Assembly (NCBI RefSeq): GCF_000241525.1
Contig: NZ_AHIL01000002.1
Span: forward strand, 474,477 to 538,476
DNA from: Comamonas testosteroni ATCC 11996
Lineage (GTDB): Bacteria; Pseudomonadota; Gammaproteobacteria; Burkholderiales; Burkholderiaceae_C
DNA length: 64,000 nucleotides
Reading direction: 5' to 3'
Below, piece by piece: positions 1 to 8,068 of this stretch. The position numbers and the translations under genes are program-made. The notes under the pieces are model-generated. The model was not told the origin of the DNA and made no database searches. It saw nothing but the letters and a program-made list of their open reading frames with translations. The stretch's first letter is position 1. Each line of letters starts with the position of its first letter.

Positions 1-454
1 CGCCGCCGCCATCCGTGACACCCCAGGCCCAGTGCGAGACATAGTGGCCTACACCGCCGAAGTCGGCGAGGTCCCAGGGGCAGCTGGTCACGCTGATGCG
101 TTTCATCAGCGCCATGATGATGAGCGAGACCAGTGCACCCACCACCAGTTGTATCCGGCGTGGGTAAGGCACTTTTCGCATCCAACCGATGGGCCACCAG
201 ATCATCAGGCTCAGCCCCAGCACGACGCCCCAGGCCAGTTTGCGTGCACCTTCATGGGCAATGTTGACCATGAACCAGTCATTTTGCAGGGCAAAGCCCT
301 GGCTGCTGCCAAACCAGTGCGCCATGGGCATGTCCAGAGCGCTCATGTCCCAGGCCAGTACACAGGCCAGGGCGATGACAGTCCAGCCCAGAAGGGCTGG
401 AGAGGAGGCGGCGCGAAGAGGTGGGTAAGGGATCGAGGGGGCGGACGACTTCAT
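1..454 (-). CDS. PAP2-family membrane phosphatase, 3' end beyond the window
   Basis: The minus strand reads open from ATG at 452-454 to the window edge, giving 151 codons. The product is a multi-spanning membrane protein with hydrophobic stretches near residues 21-37 and 73-90 and again around 101-117. The segment K118-R-I-S-V-T-S-C125-P-W-D-L followed by FGG is the variant of the first PAP2 phosphatase motif in which KxxxxxxRP is replaced by a CPWDL-type sequence; the PSGH and SRxxxxxHxxxD motifs would lie outside the window. Such enzymes remove phosphate from lipid A, undecaprenyl pyrophosphate or phospholipids. A PmrA-like box lies 24 bp upstream of the start, and a second PAP2 gene ends 47 bp upstream. 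The exact substrate cannot be read from the sequence. Confidence 0.75.
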   Translation of the reverse strand, partial: MKSSAPSIPYPPLRAASSPALLGWTVIALACVLAWDMSALDMPMAHWFGSSQGFALQNDWFMVNIAHEGARKLAWGVVLGLSLMIWWPIGWMRKVPYPRRIQLVVGALVSLIIMALMKRISVTSCPWDLADFGGVGHYVSHWAWGVTDGGG

Positions 455-477
455 GCCCGCCACGATAGAAAGCGCTG

Positions 478-494
478 CTTAACAAGCGCTTAAG
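478..494 (-). promoter_or_regulatory. PmrA/QseB-type operator (direct hexamer repeat)
   Basis: On the plus strand the sequence reads CTTAAC-AAGCG-CTTAAG, two TTAA-centred hexamers with an 11-bp period. This is the layout of boxes bound by PmrA/QseB-class OmpR regulators (known for that family). It lies between the two PAP2 genes, 24 bp ahead of the start of the partial gene, and about 750 bp from the response regulator gene. That this regulator binds here is inference. Confidence 0.5.
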
Positions 495-501
495 AGCACG
501 C

Positions 502-1092
502 TCAGCCCTGGGCCGCCCATGCGCCGCGCAGGCGCTTGAGATGCGGCACGACGCGCAGGTGACGGCGGCGGCGCAGCTGGAAGGCGATATGCCAGACGAT
601 GAGAGCGCCGCTGATGCCTACCAGCGCGCCGGCCATCAGATCGGAGGCAAAGTGCACCCCCAGATGGACGCGGCTCCAGGCAATGCCGATGGCGGCTATC
701 CAGGCCAGCCAGACCAGCGGCTTGCGGTGGCGGGTTGCGCCCAGGCTGAGGGCCATGGCCAGGGCAAAGGCTCCGCTGGCATGCAGGCTGGGAAAGCCGG
801 CACGTCCGCCATGCTGAATCCATAGCGTGCCCAGATTGAGCTGGAACGGGCGCGGGGCCGGGAAGCCCCAGCGTATGAGTCTGGCGATCAGCCAGGCCGT
901 GGCCATGGACAGCAGCAGCATCAACATGGTGCGGCGTGTTGCCGGTGAGCCGAACACCAGGGCGATGAGGACAAGAATGCCGCTGAGATTGGGCAACCAG
1001 GCCGAGAGTGCACGTGCTAGCTGGATGCTGAACCAGTGCGTCTGGGCATCGGCATTGAACAGCGCAAACAGAAATGGATCGAAGAAGAACAT
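502..1092 (-). CDS. PAP2-family phosphatase (undecaprenyl-diphosphatase-like)
   Basis: This 196-residue integral membrane protein carries all three PAP2 signature blocks: R74-x6-R81-P82, where Arg replaces the usual Lys; P101-S-L-H104, the PSGH motif with Leu for Gly; and S140-R141-x5-H147-x3-D151. H104 and H147 would be the catalytic pair for phosphoryl transfer. The length fits BcrC/YbjG-like enzymes that recycle undecaprenyl pyrophosphate, but lipid A or phosphatidic acid phosphatases look the same at this level. The gene is divergent from the response regulator across a 155-bp region. The downstream partial gene is a second PAP2 protein, so the two may form a pair under the neighbouring two-component system. 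Confidence 0.85.
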   Translation of the reverse strand: MFFFDPFLFALFNADAQTHWFSIQLARALSAWLPNLSGILVLIALVFGSPATRRTMLMLLLSMATAWLIARLIRWGFPAPRPFQLNLGTLWIQHGGRAGFPSLHASGAFALAMALSLGATRHRKPLVWLAWIAAIGIAWSRVHLGVHFASDLMAGALVGISGALIVWHIAFQLRRRRHLRVVPHLKRLRGAWAAQG

Positions 1093-1247
1093 GAAGGCGC
1101 TGCGGCAGATTGCGGCAATGGAGGGTGGCAGATGTTAAAGCGAAATCCGCTCTTGCGGATGTCAAGCCCATGCGCAAGCAGGGGAGGTGGGCGTCGGCGT
1201 TGACCAGCCAGTTGAGCAGATTGCGGATTGCCGCGCACAATGCGTGC

Positions 1248-1943
1248 ATGCGAATTCTGGTGGTCGAAGACAACGAAGGCATTGCAGCAGGGCTGCGAGC
1301 CAATCTCATGCAGCGCGGCTATGCGGTGGACGTGTGCACCAGCGTGGCCGAGGCCTGGCATGCCCTGAGCACCGAGCGCTTCGATGCCGTATTGCTGGAC
1401 CTGGGTCTGCCCGATGCTGATGGCAGCGAGGTCGTGCGCCGCCTGCGCCTGCAGACAGGCCGTCCCGGTGTGCCGCAACTGCCGGATCCGGCCACGCCAG
1501 TGCTGATCCTCACGGCACGCGATCAGGTGCAGGACCGGGTCGCGGGGCTCAATCTGGGCGCCGATGACTACCTGGTCAAACCTTTTGACATGGACGAGCT
1601 GGAGGCACGCTTGCGCGCCATGATGCGCCGCGCCGCCGGTCAGGCATCGCCGGTGATCCGCCATGCGGATCTGGAGGTGGACCCGGCTGCCCGCACCATC
1701 AGGCAGGCGGGGCAGAAGGTGGAGGTTTCACCGCGCGAATTTGCCGTGCTCTGGGCCTTGCTGCTGGCGCGCGGGCGGGTGCTGTCACGCCCGCAGATCG
1801 AGGAGCATCTCTACAGCTGGGGCGATACGGTGGAGAGCAATGCCGTCGAAGTCTATGTCCACCATCTGCGCAAGAAGCTGGGCCAGAAGATCATTGTGAC
1901 CATGCGCGGCGTGGGCTACTTCATGCCGCAGGAGCAGGAATGA
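1248..1943 (+). CDS. OmpR/PhoB-family response regulator (QseB/PmrA-like)
   Basis: The 231-residue protein has a receiver domain at about 1-122 with acidic pocket E7-D8, phosphoacceptor D51, T89 and K111, and a winged-helix DNA-binding domain at about 135-228 ending in the typical RGVGYF segment. The ATG at 1248 begins directly with the receiver strand MRILVVED; longer in-frame starts add unrelated sequence. A short insertion rich in Pro and Gly lies before T89. The stop codon overlaps the start of the kinase gene in an ATGA arrangement, so the two are translationally coupled. The target genes are probably the adjacent PAP2 phosphatases, given the box at 478-494 (inference). Confidence 0.92.
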   Translation: MRILVVEDNEGIAAGLRANLMQRGYAVDVCTSVAEAWHALSTERFDAVLLDLGLPDADGSEVVRRLRLQTGRPGVPQLPDPATPVLILTARDQVQDRVAGLNLGADDYLVKPFDMDELEARLRAMMRRAAGQASPVIRHADLEVDPAARTIRQAGQKVEVSPREFAVLWALLLARGRVLSRPQIEEHLYSWGDTVESNAVEVYVHHLRKKLGQKIIVTMRGVGYFMPQEQE

Positions 1944-3298
1944 AGGCCATGCCGCAGACCGGCATGCGCCGCAGCTCGCTGCAGCTGAATCTGCTGGCCT
2001 GGATGCTGGGCGCGCTGGCGCTGGTCTGGGGCAGCTTCGTCATCTGGGGTTACCAGACCGGGGTGCACGAGGCCGACGAGTTGACCGACGGACACCTGGC
2101 CGGAGTGGCTGCGCTGACCTTGAACTGGCATGTGCAGGACGATGTGCCGGCCGGAGAGACCACGGCTGTCCAGCCGCCTGCAGGCCTGCACGCCCACGAC
2201 TATCAGGAGTCGCTGAGCGTGGTGCTCTGGAATGCGCAAGGCCTGCTGATCTCGCGCACCGGACAGGCGCCTTTACCGGACTTCGGCATCGAGCAGGGCT
2301 TTGCCACGATTGGTGCGGATAAACGCCAGGCCTGGCGCAGCTATACCCAGTGGAGTCAAGATAGAAAAGCCAAGGTCACGGTGATGATCGACCTGGCCGA
2401 GCGCGACAGTCTGGCCGACGACATCGCCATGCAGATGATTGAGCCGGGTTTCTGGCTGCTGCCCGTGATAGTGATTGCGCTGGGTGTTGCCATGCGCCGC
2501 GGCATGCGTCCGCTCAATCAGCTCACGCAACGCGTGGAGGCACTGGATCTGAGTCGTGACCAGCGCCTGTCCGACGCCCATGTACCGCGCGAGCTCTCGC
2601 CCATGGTCAGCTCCATCAACACCTTGCTCGACCGCCAGCAGCAGGCACTGGAGCGCGAGCGCAATCTGGCCAATGAAGTGGCCCATGAACTGCGCACGCC
2701 GCTGGCATCCATCGTTTTGCAGGCCCAGGCACTGAAGTCGGGGGGGCAGACCGATGCCGCTGTCATGCAGGCCGCGCTGCAGCGCATCGGTCAGGACGCA
2801 CTGCATGCCGGCCATGTGCTCGATCAGTTGCTGACCCTGGCCAGAGCCGGACGCGGCATGCTGGATGCGCCTTTGCAGACCGTAAACTGGGCCGATGTGG
2901 TGCGCAGTGTGGCGGCGGCACAGGCTCAGCATGCCTGGCAGCGCGAAGACATGATCTCCGTGGATGCCCCGCAGGAGCTGCCTGTGCGCGGCAATGCGCT
3001 ACTGCTCGATTCGGCCCTGCGCAATCTGGTGGAAAACGCCGTGCGCCACACGCCGGGCGGCACACAGATCGAGGTGCAGGCCGGTCTTGATTCGATCCGG
3101 GCGCTGGCTTGGGTGCAGGTCTGCGATGACGGCAGGCGTGATGCTGCACCAGAGCATGTGCCGCCCGCGGACAGTCTGCATCTGGGCCATGAAATCGTCA
3201 GCCGTGTCATGCAGGCCCATGGCGGGCGCTTCATGGTGGTCGAGGCACCGCAAGGCTTCACCACCTGCTATCGCATGGAAATACCGCTAGCCGGTTAA
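1940..3298 (+). CDS. sensor histidine kinase, QseC/PmrB-like, with degenerate ATP-binding motifs
   Basis: The 452-residue kinase has TM1 at about 17-38, a periplasmic sensor of about 130 residues, TM2 at about 171-186, a HAMP-like linker, and the H-box NEVAHELRTPLA with phosphoacceptor H249. The N-box is present (N362 and N366 in RNLVENAVRHTPGG). The G1 region reads CDDGRRD (395-401) instead of DxGxGI. The F-box and the G2 GxGLGL are missing, leaving a short stretch that ends in SLHLGHEIVSRVMQAHGG. The ATP lid is therefore much shortened. The gene is coupled to the response regulator by a 4-nt overlap. It may still bind ATP through the N-box, or act mainly as a phosphatase; this cannot be settled from sequence. 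Confidence 0.88.
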   Translation: MKAMPQTGMRRSSLQLNLLAWMLGALALVWGSFVIWGYQTGVHEADELTDGHLAGVAALTLNWHVQDDVPAGETTAVQPPAGLHAHDYQESLSVVLWNAQGLLISRTGQAPLPDFGIEQGFATIGADKRQAWRSYTQWSQDRKAKVTVMIDLAERDSLADDIAMQMIEPGFWLLPVIVIALGVAMRRGMRPLNQLTQRVEALDLSRDQRLSDAHVPRELSPMVSSINTLLDRQQQALERERNLANEVAHELRTPLASIVLQAQALKSGGQTDAAVMQAALQRIGQDALHAGHVLDQLLTLARAGRGMLDAPLQTVNWADVVRSVAAAQAQHAWQREDMISVDAPQELPVRGNALLLDSALRNLVENAVRHTPGGTQIEVQAGLDSIRALAWVQVCDDGRRDAAPEHVPPADSLHLGHEIVSRVMQAHGGRFMVVEAPQGFTTCYRMEIPLAG

Positions 3299-3428
3299 AA
3301 TACCCGGTTACTAAGCGGTTACAGAAGCGTGGCCGCTGGTCTTTCCCCGGGCCACAGCTGTCGTGCGGCGCACTGCAGTGATTCATCGCCGGGGGCGTTG
3401 CCTCTCAAAACTTTGAACGGAACCCACC

Positions 3429-4493
3429 ATGCCTTTGATCTCGATGCGCGAAATGCTGGACCATGCTGCTGAAAACGGCTATGGCATCCCCGCCTTCAAC
3501 GTGAACAACCTGGAACAGGTCCAGGCCGTGATGTCGGCGGCTGACGAAGTCGGCGCGCCCGTGATCCTGCAGGCCAGCGCCGGTGCCCGCAAGTACGCCG
3601 GTGAGCCCTTCATCAAGCACCTGATCCAGGCGGCTGCCGAGATGTATCCCCACATTCCCCTGGTGATGCACCAGGACCACGGCACCACGCCTGAAGTCTG
3701 CCAGGGCGCGCTGAATCTGGGCTTCGGCTCGGTGATGATGGACGGCTCCCTGATGAGCGACGGCAAGACCCCTTCGTCCTTCGACTACAACGTGGACGTG
3801 ACCCAGAAGGTGGTGGCCATGGCCCACCAGATCGGCGCCACCGTGGAAGGCGAGCTGGGCTGCCTGGGCAACCTGGAAACCGGCGAAGCCGGCGAAGAAG
3901 ACGGCATCGGTGCCGAGGGCAAGCTGGACCACAGCCAGATGCTGACCGACCCCGAAGAAGCTGCCGTGTTCGTCAAGGCCACCCAGCTGGATGCGCTGGC
4001 GATCGCCATCGGCACCAGCCACGGCGCCTACAAGTTCAGCCGCAAGCCCACAGGCGACATCCTGGCCATCTCCCGCGTCAAGGAAATCCACGCCCGCATC
4101 CCCAACACCCACCTGGTGATGCATGGCTCCTCTTCCGTGCCCCAGGAGCTGCTGGCCATCATCAACCAGTACGGCGGCAAGATGAAGGAAACCTACGGCG
4201 TGCCCGTGGAAGAAATCCAGGAAGCCATCAAGTACGGCGTGCGCAAGATCAACATCGACACCGACATCCGCCTGGCGATGACCGGCGCGGTGCGCAAGTT
4301 CCTGGCCGAGAACCCCGACAAGTTCGACGCCCGCGAGTGGCTCAAGCCGGCCCGCGAAGCGGCCAAGCAAGTCTGCAAGGCCCGCTACATCGAGTTCGGC
4401 TGCGAAGGCCAGGGCGGCAAGATCAAGGGCTACAGCCTGGAGCAAATGGCCAAGAAGTACGCCGCCGGCGATCTGGCCCAGCTGGTCAAGTAA
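3429..4493 (+). CDS. fba: fructose-1,6-bisphosphate aldolase, class II (CbbA/Fba type)
   Basis: The 354-residue enzyme cleaves fructose 1,6-bisphosphate to dihydroxyacetone phosphate and glyceraldehyde 3-phosphate in glycolysis and gluconeogenesis, using Zn2+. The class II pattern is complete: catalytic D83 next to zinc ligand H84 in LVMHQDHG, further zinc ligands H198 (GTSHGAYKF) and H232 (VMHGSSSVP), and the phosphate-binding NIDTDIR loop at 275-281. The length is typical of the CbbA subgroup. The gene stands alone between the kinase gene and a strong terminator at 4553-4584. Strong GAA/AAG and GGC codon preference suggests high expression. The start ATG is preceded by AACGGAACC, a modest ribosome binding site. 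Confidence 0.97.
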   Translation: MPLISMREMLDHAAENGYGIPAFNVNNLEQVQAVMSAADEVGAPVILQASAGARKYAGEPFIKHLIQAAAEMYPHIPLVMHQDHGTTPEVCQGALNLGFGSVMMDGSLMSDGKTPSSFDYNVDVTQKVVAMAHQIGATVEGELGCLGNLETGEAGEEDGIGAEGKLDHSQMLTDPEEAAVFVKATQLDALAIAIGTSHGAYKFSRKPTGDILAISRVKEIHARIPNTHLVMHGSSSVPQELLAIINQYGGKMKETYGVPVEEIQEAIKYGVRKINIDTDIRLAMTGAVRKFLAENPDKFDAREWLKPAREAAKQVCKARYIEFGCEGQGGKIKGYSLEQMAKKYAAGDLAQLVK

Positions 4494-4499
4494 TCTCAA

Positions 4500-4546
4500 G
4501 TTTGATAGCTTTCAGTGCTTTGCCAGTAGGCGCTGAAAGCTGAAAA
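4500..4546 (+). repeat. GATAGCT/GCGCT dispersed intergenic element, copy 1
   Basis: Seven bases after the fba stop lies TTTGATAGCT followed by a perfect 9-bp dyad: AGCTTTCAG at 4507-4515 and CTGAAAGCT at 4533-4541. Related sequences with the GATAGCT...GCGCT core occur after other genes in this window (11.8, 25.3, 26.5, 45.6, 46.6 and 52.3 kb). Confidence 0.55.
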
Positions 4547-4552
4547 CACTCA

Positions 4553-4584
4553 AAGCCCGCAGTCTGTTGCCTGCGGGCTTTTTT
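4553..4584 (+). terminator. Rho-independent terminator of fba
   Basis: A 10-bp stem (AAGCCCGCAG at 4553-4562 with CTGCGGGCTT at 4571-4580), an 8-nt loop and a run of T follow fba by 60 bp. Confidence 0.9.
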
Positions 4585-4620
4585 CATGGGTTTTGACTTC
4601 TGTTACCAAGGTGACTAGGC

Positions 4621-4663
4621 TTGTTTCCTAGGGTTACTACAGTATCGAACGACCGTGCTTTTT
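4621..4663 (+). promoter_or_regulatory. fadD: fadD promoter with a possible FadP-type operator
   Basis: A weak -35 TTGTTT (4621) and -10 TATCGA (4643) are spaced 16 bp apart. GAACGACCGTGCTTTTT at 4647-4663 overlaps the -10 region. It resembles the motif I recall for TetR-type fatty-acid-degradation repressors of beta-proteobacteria (FadP), with GAACGACCG matching and the second half degenerate. The assignment is tentative. Confidence 0.4.
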
Positions 4664-4706
4664 ATCACAATGGCCGGATCAGACGATAAGACACGGAGAC
4701 AGAAGA

Positions 4707-6383
4707 ATGAGTGACCGTCCTTGGCTGAATGCTTATCCAGAGGGAGTTCCTGCGGACATTGACGCGTCCCAGTATTCATCGCTGGTGGCCTTGATGGAGG
4801 AGGCATTTGCCAAGCATGCCGACAAGGTGGCCTATTCCTTCATGGGCAAGGAGCTGAGCTTCGCCCAGGTCGATGCGCAGAGCAAGCTGTTTGCCGCCTA
4901 TCTGCAAAGCCTGGGACTGCAGCGCGGCGACCGCGTGGCGCTGATGATGCCCAATATTCCTCAGTACCCGGTGGCGGTGGCCGGGGTTCTGCGTGCCGGC
5001 TATGTGCTGGTCAACGTCAACCCGCTCTACACGGCGCGCGAGCTCGAGCATCAGCTCAAGGATTCGGGCGCCAAGGCCATTGTCATCATCGAGAACTTCG
5101 CCAAGACCCTGCAGGACGGCATGCATGGCAGCGCCGTGCAGCACATCGTGCTCTGCGCCATGGGCGACGAGCTGGGGCTTTTGAAGGGCATGCTGGTCAA
5201 TTATGTGGTGCGCTCCGTCAAGAAGTTGGTGCCGCCCTTCAGCCTGCCCGGCGCCGTGCGCTTCAAGGACGCACTGGCCAAGGGGCGCGGTGCGACCTTG
5301 AATGCGCCGGTGCTCAAGGCCGACGACATGGCGCTGCTGCAATACACGGGCGGCACCACGGGCGTGAGCAAGGGGGCCGTGCTGCTTCACCGCAACATCA
5401 TCGCCAACGTGCTGCAGTCCGAAGCCTGGAACGAGCCCGCCATGAAGAAGGTGCCGGCCGGCGAACAACCCACCAGTATCTGCGCGCTGCCGCTCTATCA
5501 CATCTTCGCGTTCACGGTGAACATGATGCTGGCCATGCGCACCGGCGGCAAAACCGTGCTGATTCCCAATCCGCGCGATCTCAAGGCCACGCTCAAGGAG
5601 CTGTCCAGGCACCGTTTCCACAGCTTTCCGGCCGTGAACACCTTGTTCAACGGACTGGCCAACCACCCCGACTTCGGCACCGTGGACTGGAGTCACCTCA
5701 AGGTCTCGGTGGGCGGCGGCATGGCCGTGCAGAGTGCCGTGGCCGAGCTGTGGCTCAAGAAAACCGGCTGCCCCATCTGCGAGGGCTACGGCCTCTCGGA
5801 GACCAGCCCTTCGGTGACCTGCAATCCGGTCACGGCCACGGCTTACTCGGGCACCATCGGCGTGCCCCTGCCCAGCACCTATGTGAAGCTGGTCGGCAGT
5901 GACGGCCAGGACGTGAACGAGCCCGGCCAGCCCGGCGAAGTCGCCGTGCTGGGCCCCCAGGTCATGGCCGGCTATTGGCAGCGCCCCGACGAAACTGCCA
6001 AGGTCATGACGGCCGATGGCTACTTCCTCACCGGCGACATCGGCACCATGGACGAGCGCGGCTTTGTGAAGATCGTCGATCGTAAAAAGGACATGGTCAT
6101 CGTCAGCGGCTTCAATGTCTACCCCAACGAGGTCGAGGACGTGGTCTCCAACTGCCCCGGCGTGCTGGAGTGCGCGGTGGTCGGCGTGCCCGACGAAAAG
6201 TCCGGTGAGGCCATCAAGCTCGTCGTCGTCAAGAAAGACCCGGCACTGACCGAGCAGGCCATTCGCGATTACTGCCAAGCCAATCTGACCGGCTACAAGC
6301 GTCCGCGCCACATCGTCTTTCGCACCGATCTGCCCAAGACGCCCGTGGGCAAGATCCTGCGCAGGGAGCTGCGCGACGCCTGA
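4707..6383 (+). CDS. fadD: long-chain fatty acid--CoA ligase
   Basis: The 558-residue AMP-forming ligase activates fatty acids to acyl-CoA at the inner membrane, feeding beta-oxidation. Visible motifs are the P-loop YTGGTTGVSKG (213-223), YGLSETSP (361-368), the hinge TGD (442-444), the FadD signature starting at D458 (DRKKDMVIVSGFNVYPNEVE), and the catalytic lysine K549 in PVGKILRR. The length matches E. coli FadD (561). It is a single-gene unit between terminators at 4553 and 6417. A possible FadP-like box overlaps its promoter. An aromatic-acid CoA ligase is less likely because the FadD signature is intact. Confidence 0.95.
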   Translation: MSDRPWLNAYPEGVPADIDASQYSSLVALMEEAFAKHADKVAYSFMGKELSFAQVDAQSKLFAAYLQSLGLQRGDRVALMMPNIPQYPVAVAGVLRAGYVLVNVNPLYTARELEHQLKDSGAKAIVIIENFAKTLQDGMHGSAVQHIVLCAMGDELGLLKGMLVNYVVRSVKKLVPPFSLPGAVRFKDALAKGRGATLNAPVLKADDMALLQYTGGTTGVSKGAVLLHRNIIANVLQSEAWNEPAMKKVPAGEQPTSICALPLYHIFAFTVNMMLAMRTGGKTVLIPNPRDLKATLKELSRHRFHSFPAVNTLFNGLANHPDFGTVDWSHLKVSVGGGMAVQSAVAELWLKKTGCPICEGYGLSETSPSVTCNPVTATAYSGTIGVPLPSTYVKLVGSDGQDVNEPGQPGEVAVLGPQVMAGYWQRPDETAKVMTADGYFLTGDIGTMDERGFVKIVDRKKDMVIVSGFNVYPNEVEDVVSNCPGVLECAVVGVPDEKSGEAIKLVVVKKDPALTEQAIRDYCQANLTGYKRPRHIVFRTDLPKTPVGKILRRELRDA

Positions 6384-6416
6384 GAGTTTTCATCTTGTCC
6401 TTCAAGGCGAGTTCAC

Positions 6417-6441
6417 AGGAGCGCTTGGCGCTCCTTTTTTT
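6417..6441 (+). terminator. Rho-independent terminator of fadD
   Basis: The stem AGGAGCGC (6417-6424) pairs with GCGCTCCT (6428-6435) around a TTG loop and is followed by seven T residues, 33 bp after the fadD stop. Confidence 0.92.
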
Positions 6442-6528
6442 GCGCCTTTTTTCAGCTCGCTGCCCGTGCTGGCCGGGGCGAAACGTCATGCCCAAACCGG
6501 TCTCCACCGCACCGACAAGGAAATGTGC

Positions 6529-6575
6529 TTGTTGATATCGGGCAAGTCTTCTTATAATTGTTTCGCTAAATGAAC
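6529..6575 (+). promoter_or_regulatory. promoter and dyad operator ahead of the cupin gene
   Basis: A consensus -10 TATAAT (6553-6558) is preceded by TTGTTG (6529, 18-bp spacer) or TTGATA (6532, 15-bp spacer). Overlapping the start site is GTTTCGCTAAATGAAC (6560-6575), an imperfect dyad of the size bound by IclR regulators. It shares TTGTTTC with the operator at 12052. The following 60 bp are AT-rich. The position suggests repression by one of the two IclR proteins (inference). Confidence 0.55.
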
Positions 6576-6642
6576 CTGGTTTTATTAGTAAAACAAAAAG
6601 CAGATCGCTTTTTGTGTTCACCAACGGTTTCAGGAGAGACAT

Positions 6643-7176
6643 ATGAGCGAGATCGCACAAGACAACAGCGCCCGTACTTGGGATCGCCCCGAGGGCTCCA
6701 GCTTTGAAGACTGGATGAGCACACGCATTGCACGCTTTGCCACGCGCAAGTACGACTTCGATGCCCTGAAGTTCCAGGCCGACTTTGATCCTAAATACCG
6801 CCGCGGCCAGATGCGTTACATCGGCACGGGCGGCACGGGCGTGGCCTCCGACAGCAACACCATTCCGTCGGAAAACTTCACCTTCTCCACCATGGTGATT
6901 CCTGCCGGCCATGAAGGCCCTTCGCATCTGCACACCGATGTGGAAGAAGTGTTCTTCGTGATGCGCGGCAAGCTCAAGCTGGTGCTGGAAAAGGACGGCG
7001 AGCGTTTCGAGACCATCCTGACCGATCGCGATGTGGTTTCGGTGCCGCCTGGCGTGTACCGCGAAGAGATCAATGTCGGTGATGAAGATGCGCTGATGTG
7101 CGTGATGCTGGGTGCCAAAAAGCCCGTCACCCCGACCTATCCGCCCGAGCATCCTCTGGCCAAGATCAAGCGCTGA
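6643..7176 (+). CDS. cupin-domain protein of the catabolic block
   Basis: This 177-residue single-domain cupin has motif 1 as G89 to H95-x-H97 with E101/E102 and G109. Motif 2, DVVSVPPGVYREEIN (130-144), has Arg140 where the third histidine ligand normally sits. The metal site is therefore two His plus Glu at best, or the protein is non-catalytic. Many cupins in aromatic operons are dioxygenases, isomerases or hydrolytic helpers; which applies here is unknown. It begins a run with the hydrolase (8-bp gap), IclR and the aspartate-dehydrogenase-like gene. A strong Shine-Dalgarno AGGAGAG precedes the ATG, and the promoter is at 6529-6575. Confidence 0.85.
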   Translation: MSEIAQDNSARTWDRPEGSSFEDWMSTRIARFATRKYDFDALKFQADFDPKYRRGQMRYIGTGGTGVASDSNTIPSENFTFSTMVIPAGHEGPSHLHTDVEEVFFVMRGKLKLVLEKDGERFETILTDRDVVSVPPGVYREEINVGDEDALMCVMLGAKKPVTPTYPPEHPLAKIKR

Positions 7177-7184
7177 GCTTTGTC

Positions 7185-8063
7185 ATGCACGAGGATTTGC
7201 TGTCGCTGAAACTGCAGCTGCTGCAGACCGGTTTTCCCGAGCGACTGGTGAAGCTTCCCCAGGGCGTCCAGGTCGCCTGGCGCGAGGCAGGCGACGCCAG
7301 CTCCGACTTCGCGGTGGTGCTGCTGCATGGGATCAGCTCCGGGGCCGCATCCTGGCTGGATGTGGCGCTGCAGCTGGCTGACAAAGTGCGTGTCCTGGCC
7401 TGGGATGCCCCCGGTTATGGCGTGTCGACGCCGCTGGCCCAATCGGCGCCTGCCGATGCCGACTATGCGCAGGCGCTGGCCCAGTCGCTGCTGGTGCTGG
7501 GCGTGCGGCGCTGCATCCTGGTCGGGCACTCGCTGGGCGCCCTGATGGCAGCCAGGCTGGCGCTCATGGCCGCGCCGGGACTGGTCGAGCAACTGGTGCT
7601 CATCAGTCCGGCAGGCGGCTACGGCGCGGCGGCCAAGGCCGAGCAGCAAGCCAAGGTGCGCGAGGGCCGGCTGGCGGCTCTGGCCGACAAAGGCGTCGCC
7701 GGCCTGGCGGCCGTCATCGACCAGCGTCTGGTGTCTTCCGGGGCGCCTGAAGCCGTGCGTGCCTGGGTGCGCTGGAATACGGCGCGCCTGCAGCCGCAGG
7801 GCTATGCGCAGGCGGTCGAGTTGCTTTGCGGCAGCGATCTGGCACAGGCGCAGGGCAGGTTGGGCATGCCGGTCGAGGTTTGGGTCGGCGAGCACGATGT
7901 GGTGACTACACCTGCAGCTTGCAAGTCCTGGTCTGAGTTGCTGGGCGCGCACTACGGTACGCTTGCGGCTGCCGGTCATGCTTCACCCGTGGAACAACCA
8001 ATGGAGGTCGCGCATAGGCTGGCATCTTTGTTGAACCAAAGCTATTGCCCCAATACCAGCTGA
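7185..8063 (+). CDS. alpha/beta-fold hydrolase
   Basis: The 292-residue hydrolase has the oxyanion segment HGIS (48-51), the nucleophile elbow GHSLG with S116, the acid D238 in GEHDVV and the base H265 in GHASP. This is the complete triad of the MhpC/carboxylesterase type, typical of hydrolases that act on meta-cleavage products or enol-lactones. The ATG at 7185 follows the cupin stop by 8 bp; the longer reading frame overlaps the cupin gene and is not used. In this context it is a candidate for hydrolysing the ring-cleavage product made by the VOC dioxygenase at 18053 (inference). Confidence 0.88.
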   Translation: MHEDLLSLKLQLLQTGFPERLVKLPQGVQVAWREAGDASSDFAVVLLHGISSGAASWLDVALQLADKVRVLAWDAPGYGVSTPLAQSAPADADYAQALAQSLLVLGVRRCILVGHSLGALMAARLALMAAPGLVEQLVLISPAGGYGAAAKAEQQAKVREGRLAALADKGVAGLAAVIDQRLVSSGAPEAVRAWVRWNTARLQPQGYAQAVELLCGSDLAQAQGRLGMPVEVWVGEHDVVTTPAACKSWSELLGAHYGTLAAAGHASPVEQPMEVAHRLASLLNQSYCPNTS

Positions 8064-8068
8064 TTGCT

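Noticed and set aside
3405..4499. 364-residue open frame antisense to fba
   Set aside because: It mirrors the codon structure of the aldolase gene on the other strand, has His/Gly/Leu-skewed composition and no ribosome site. The fba call is certain.
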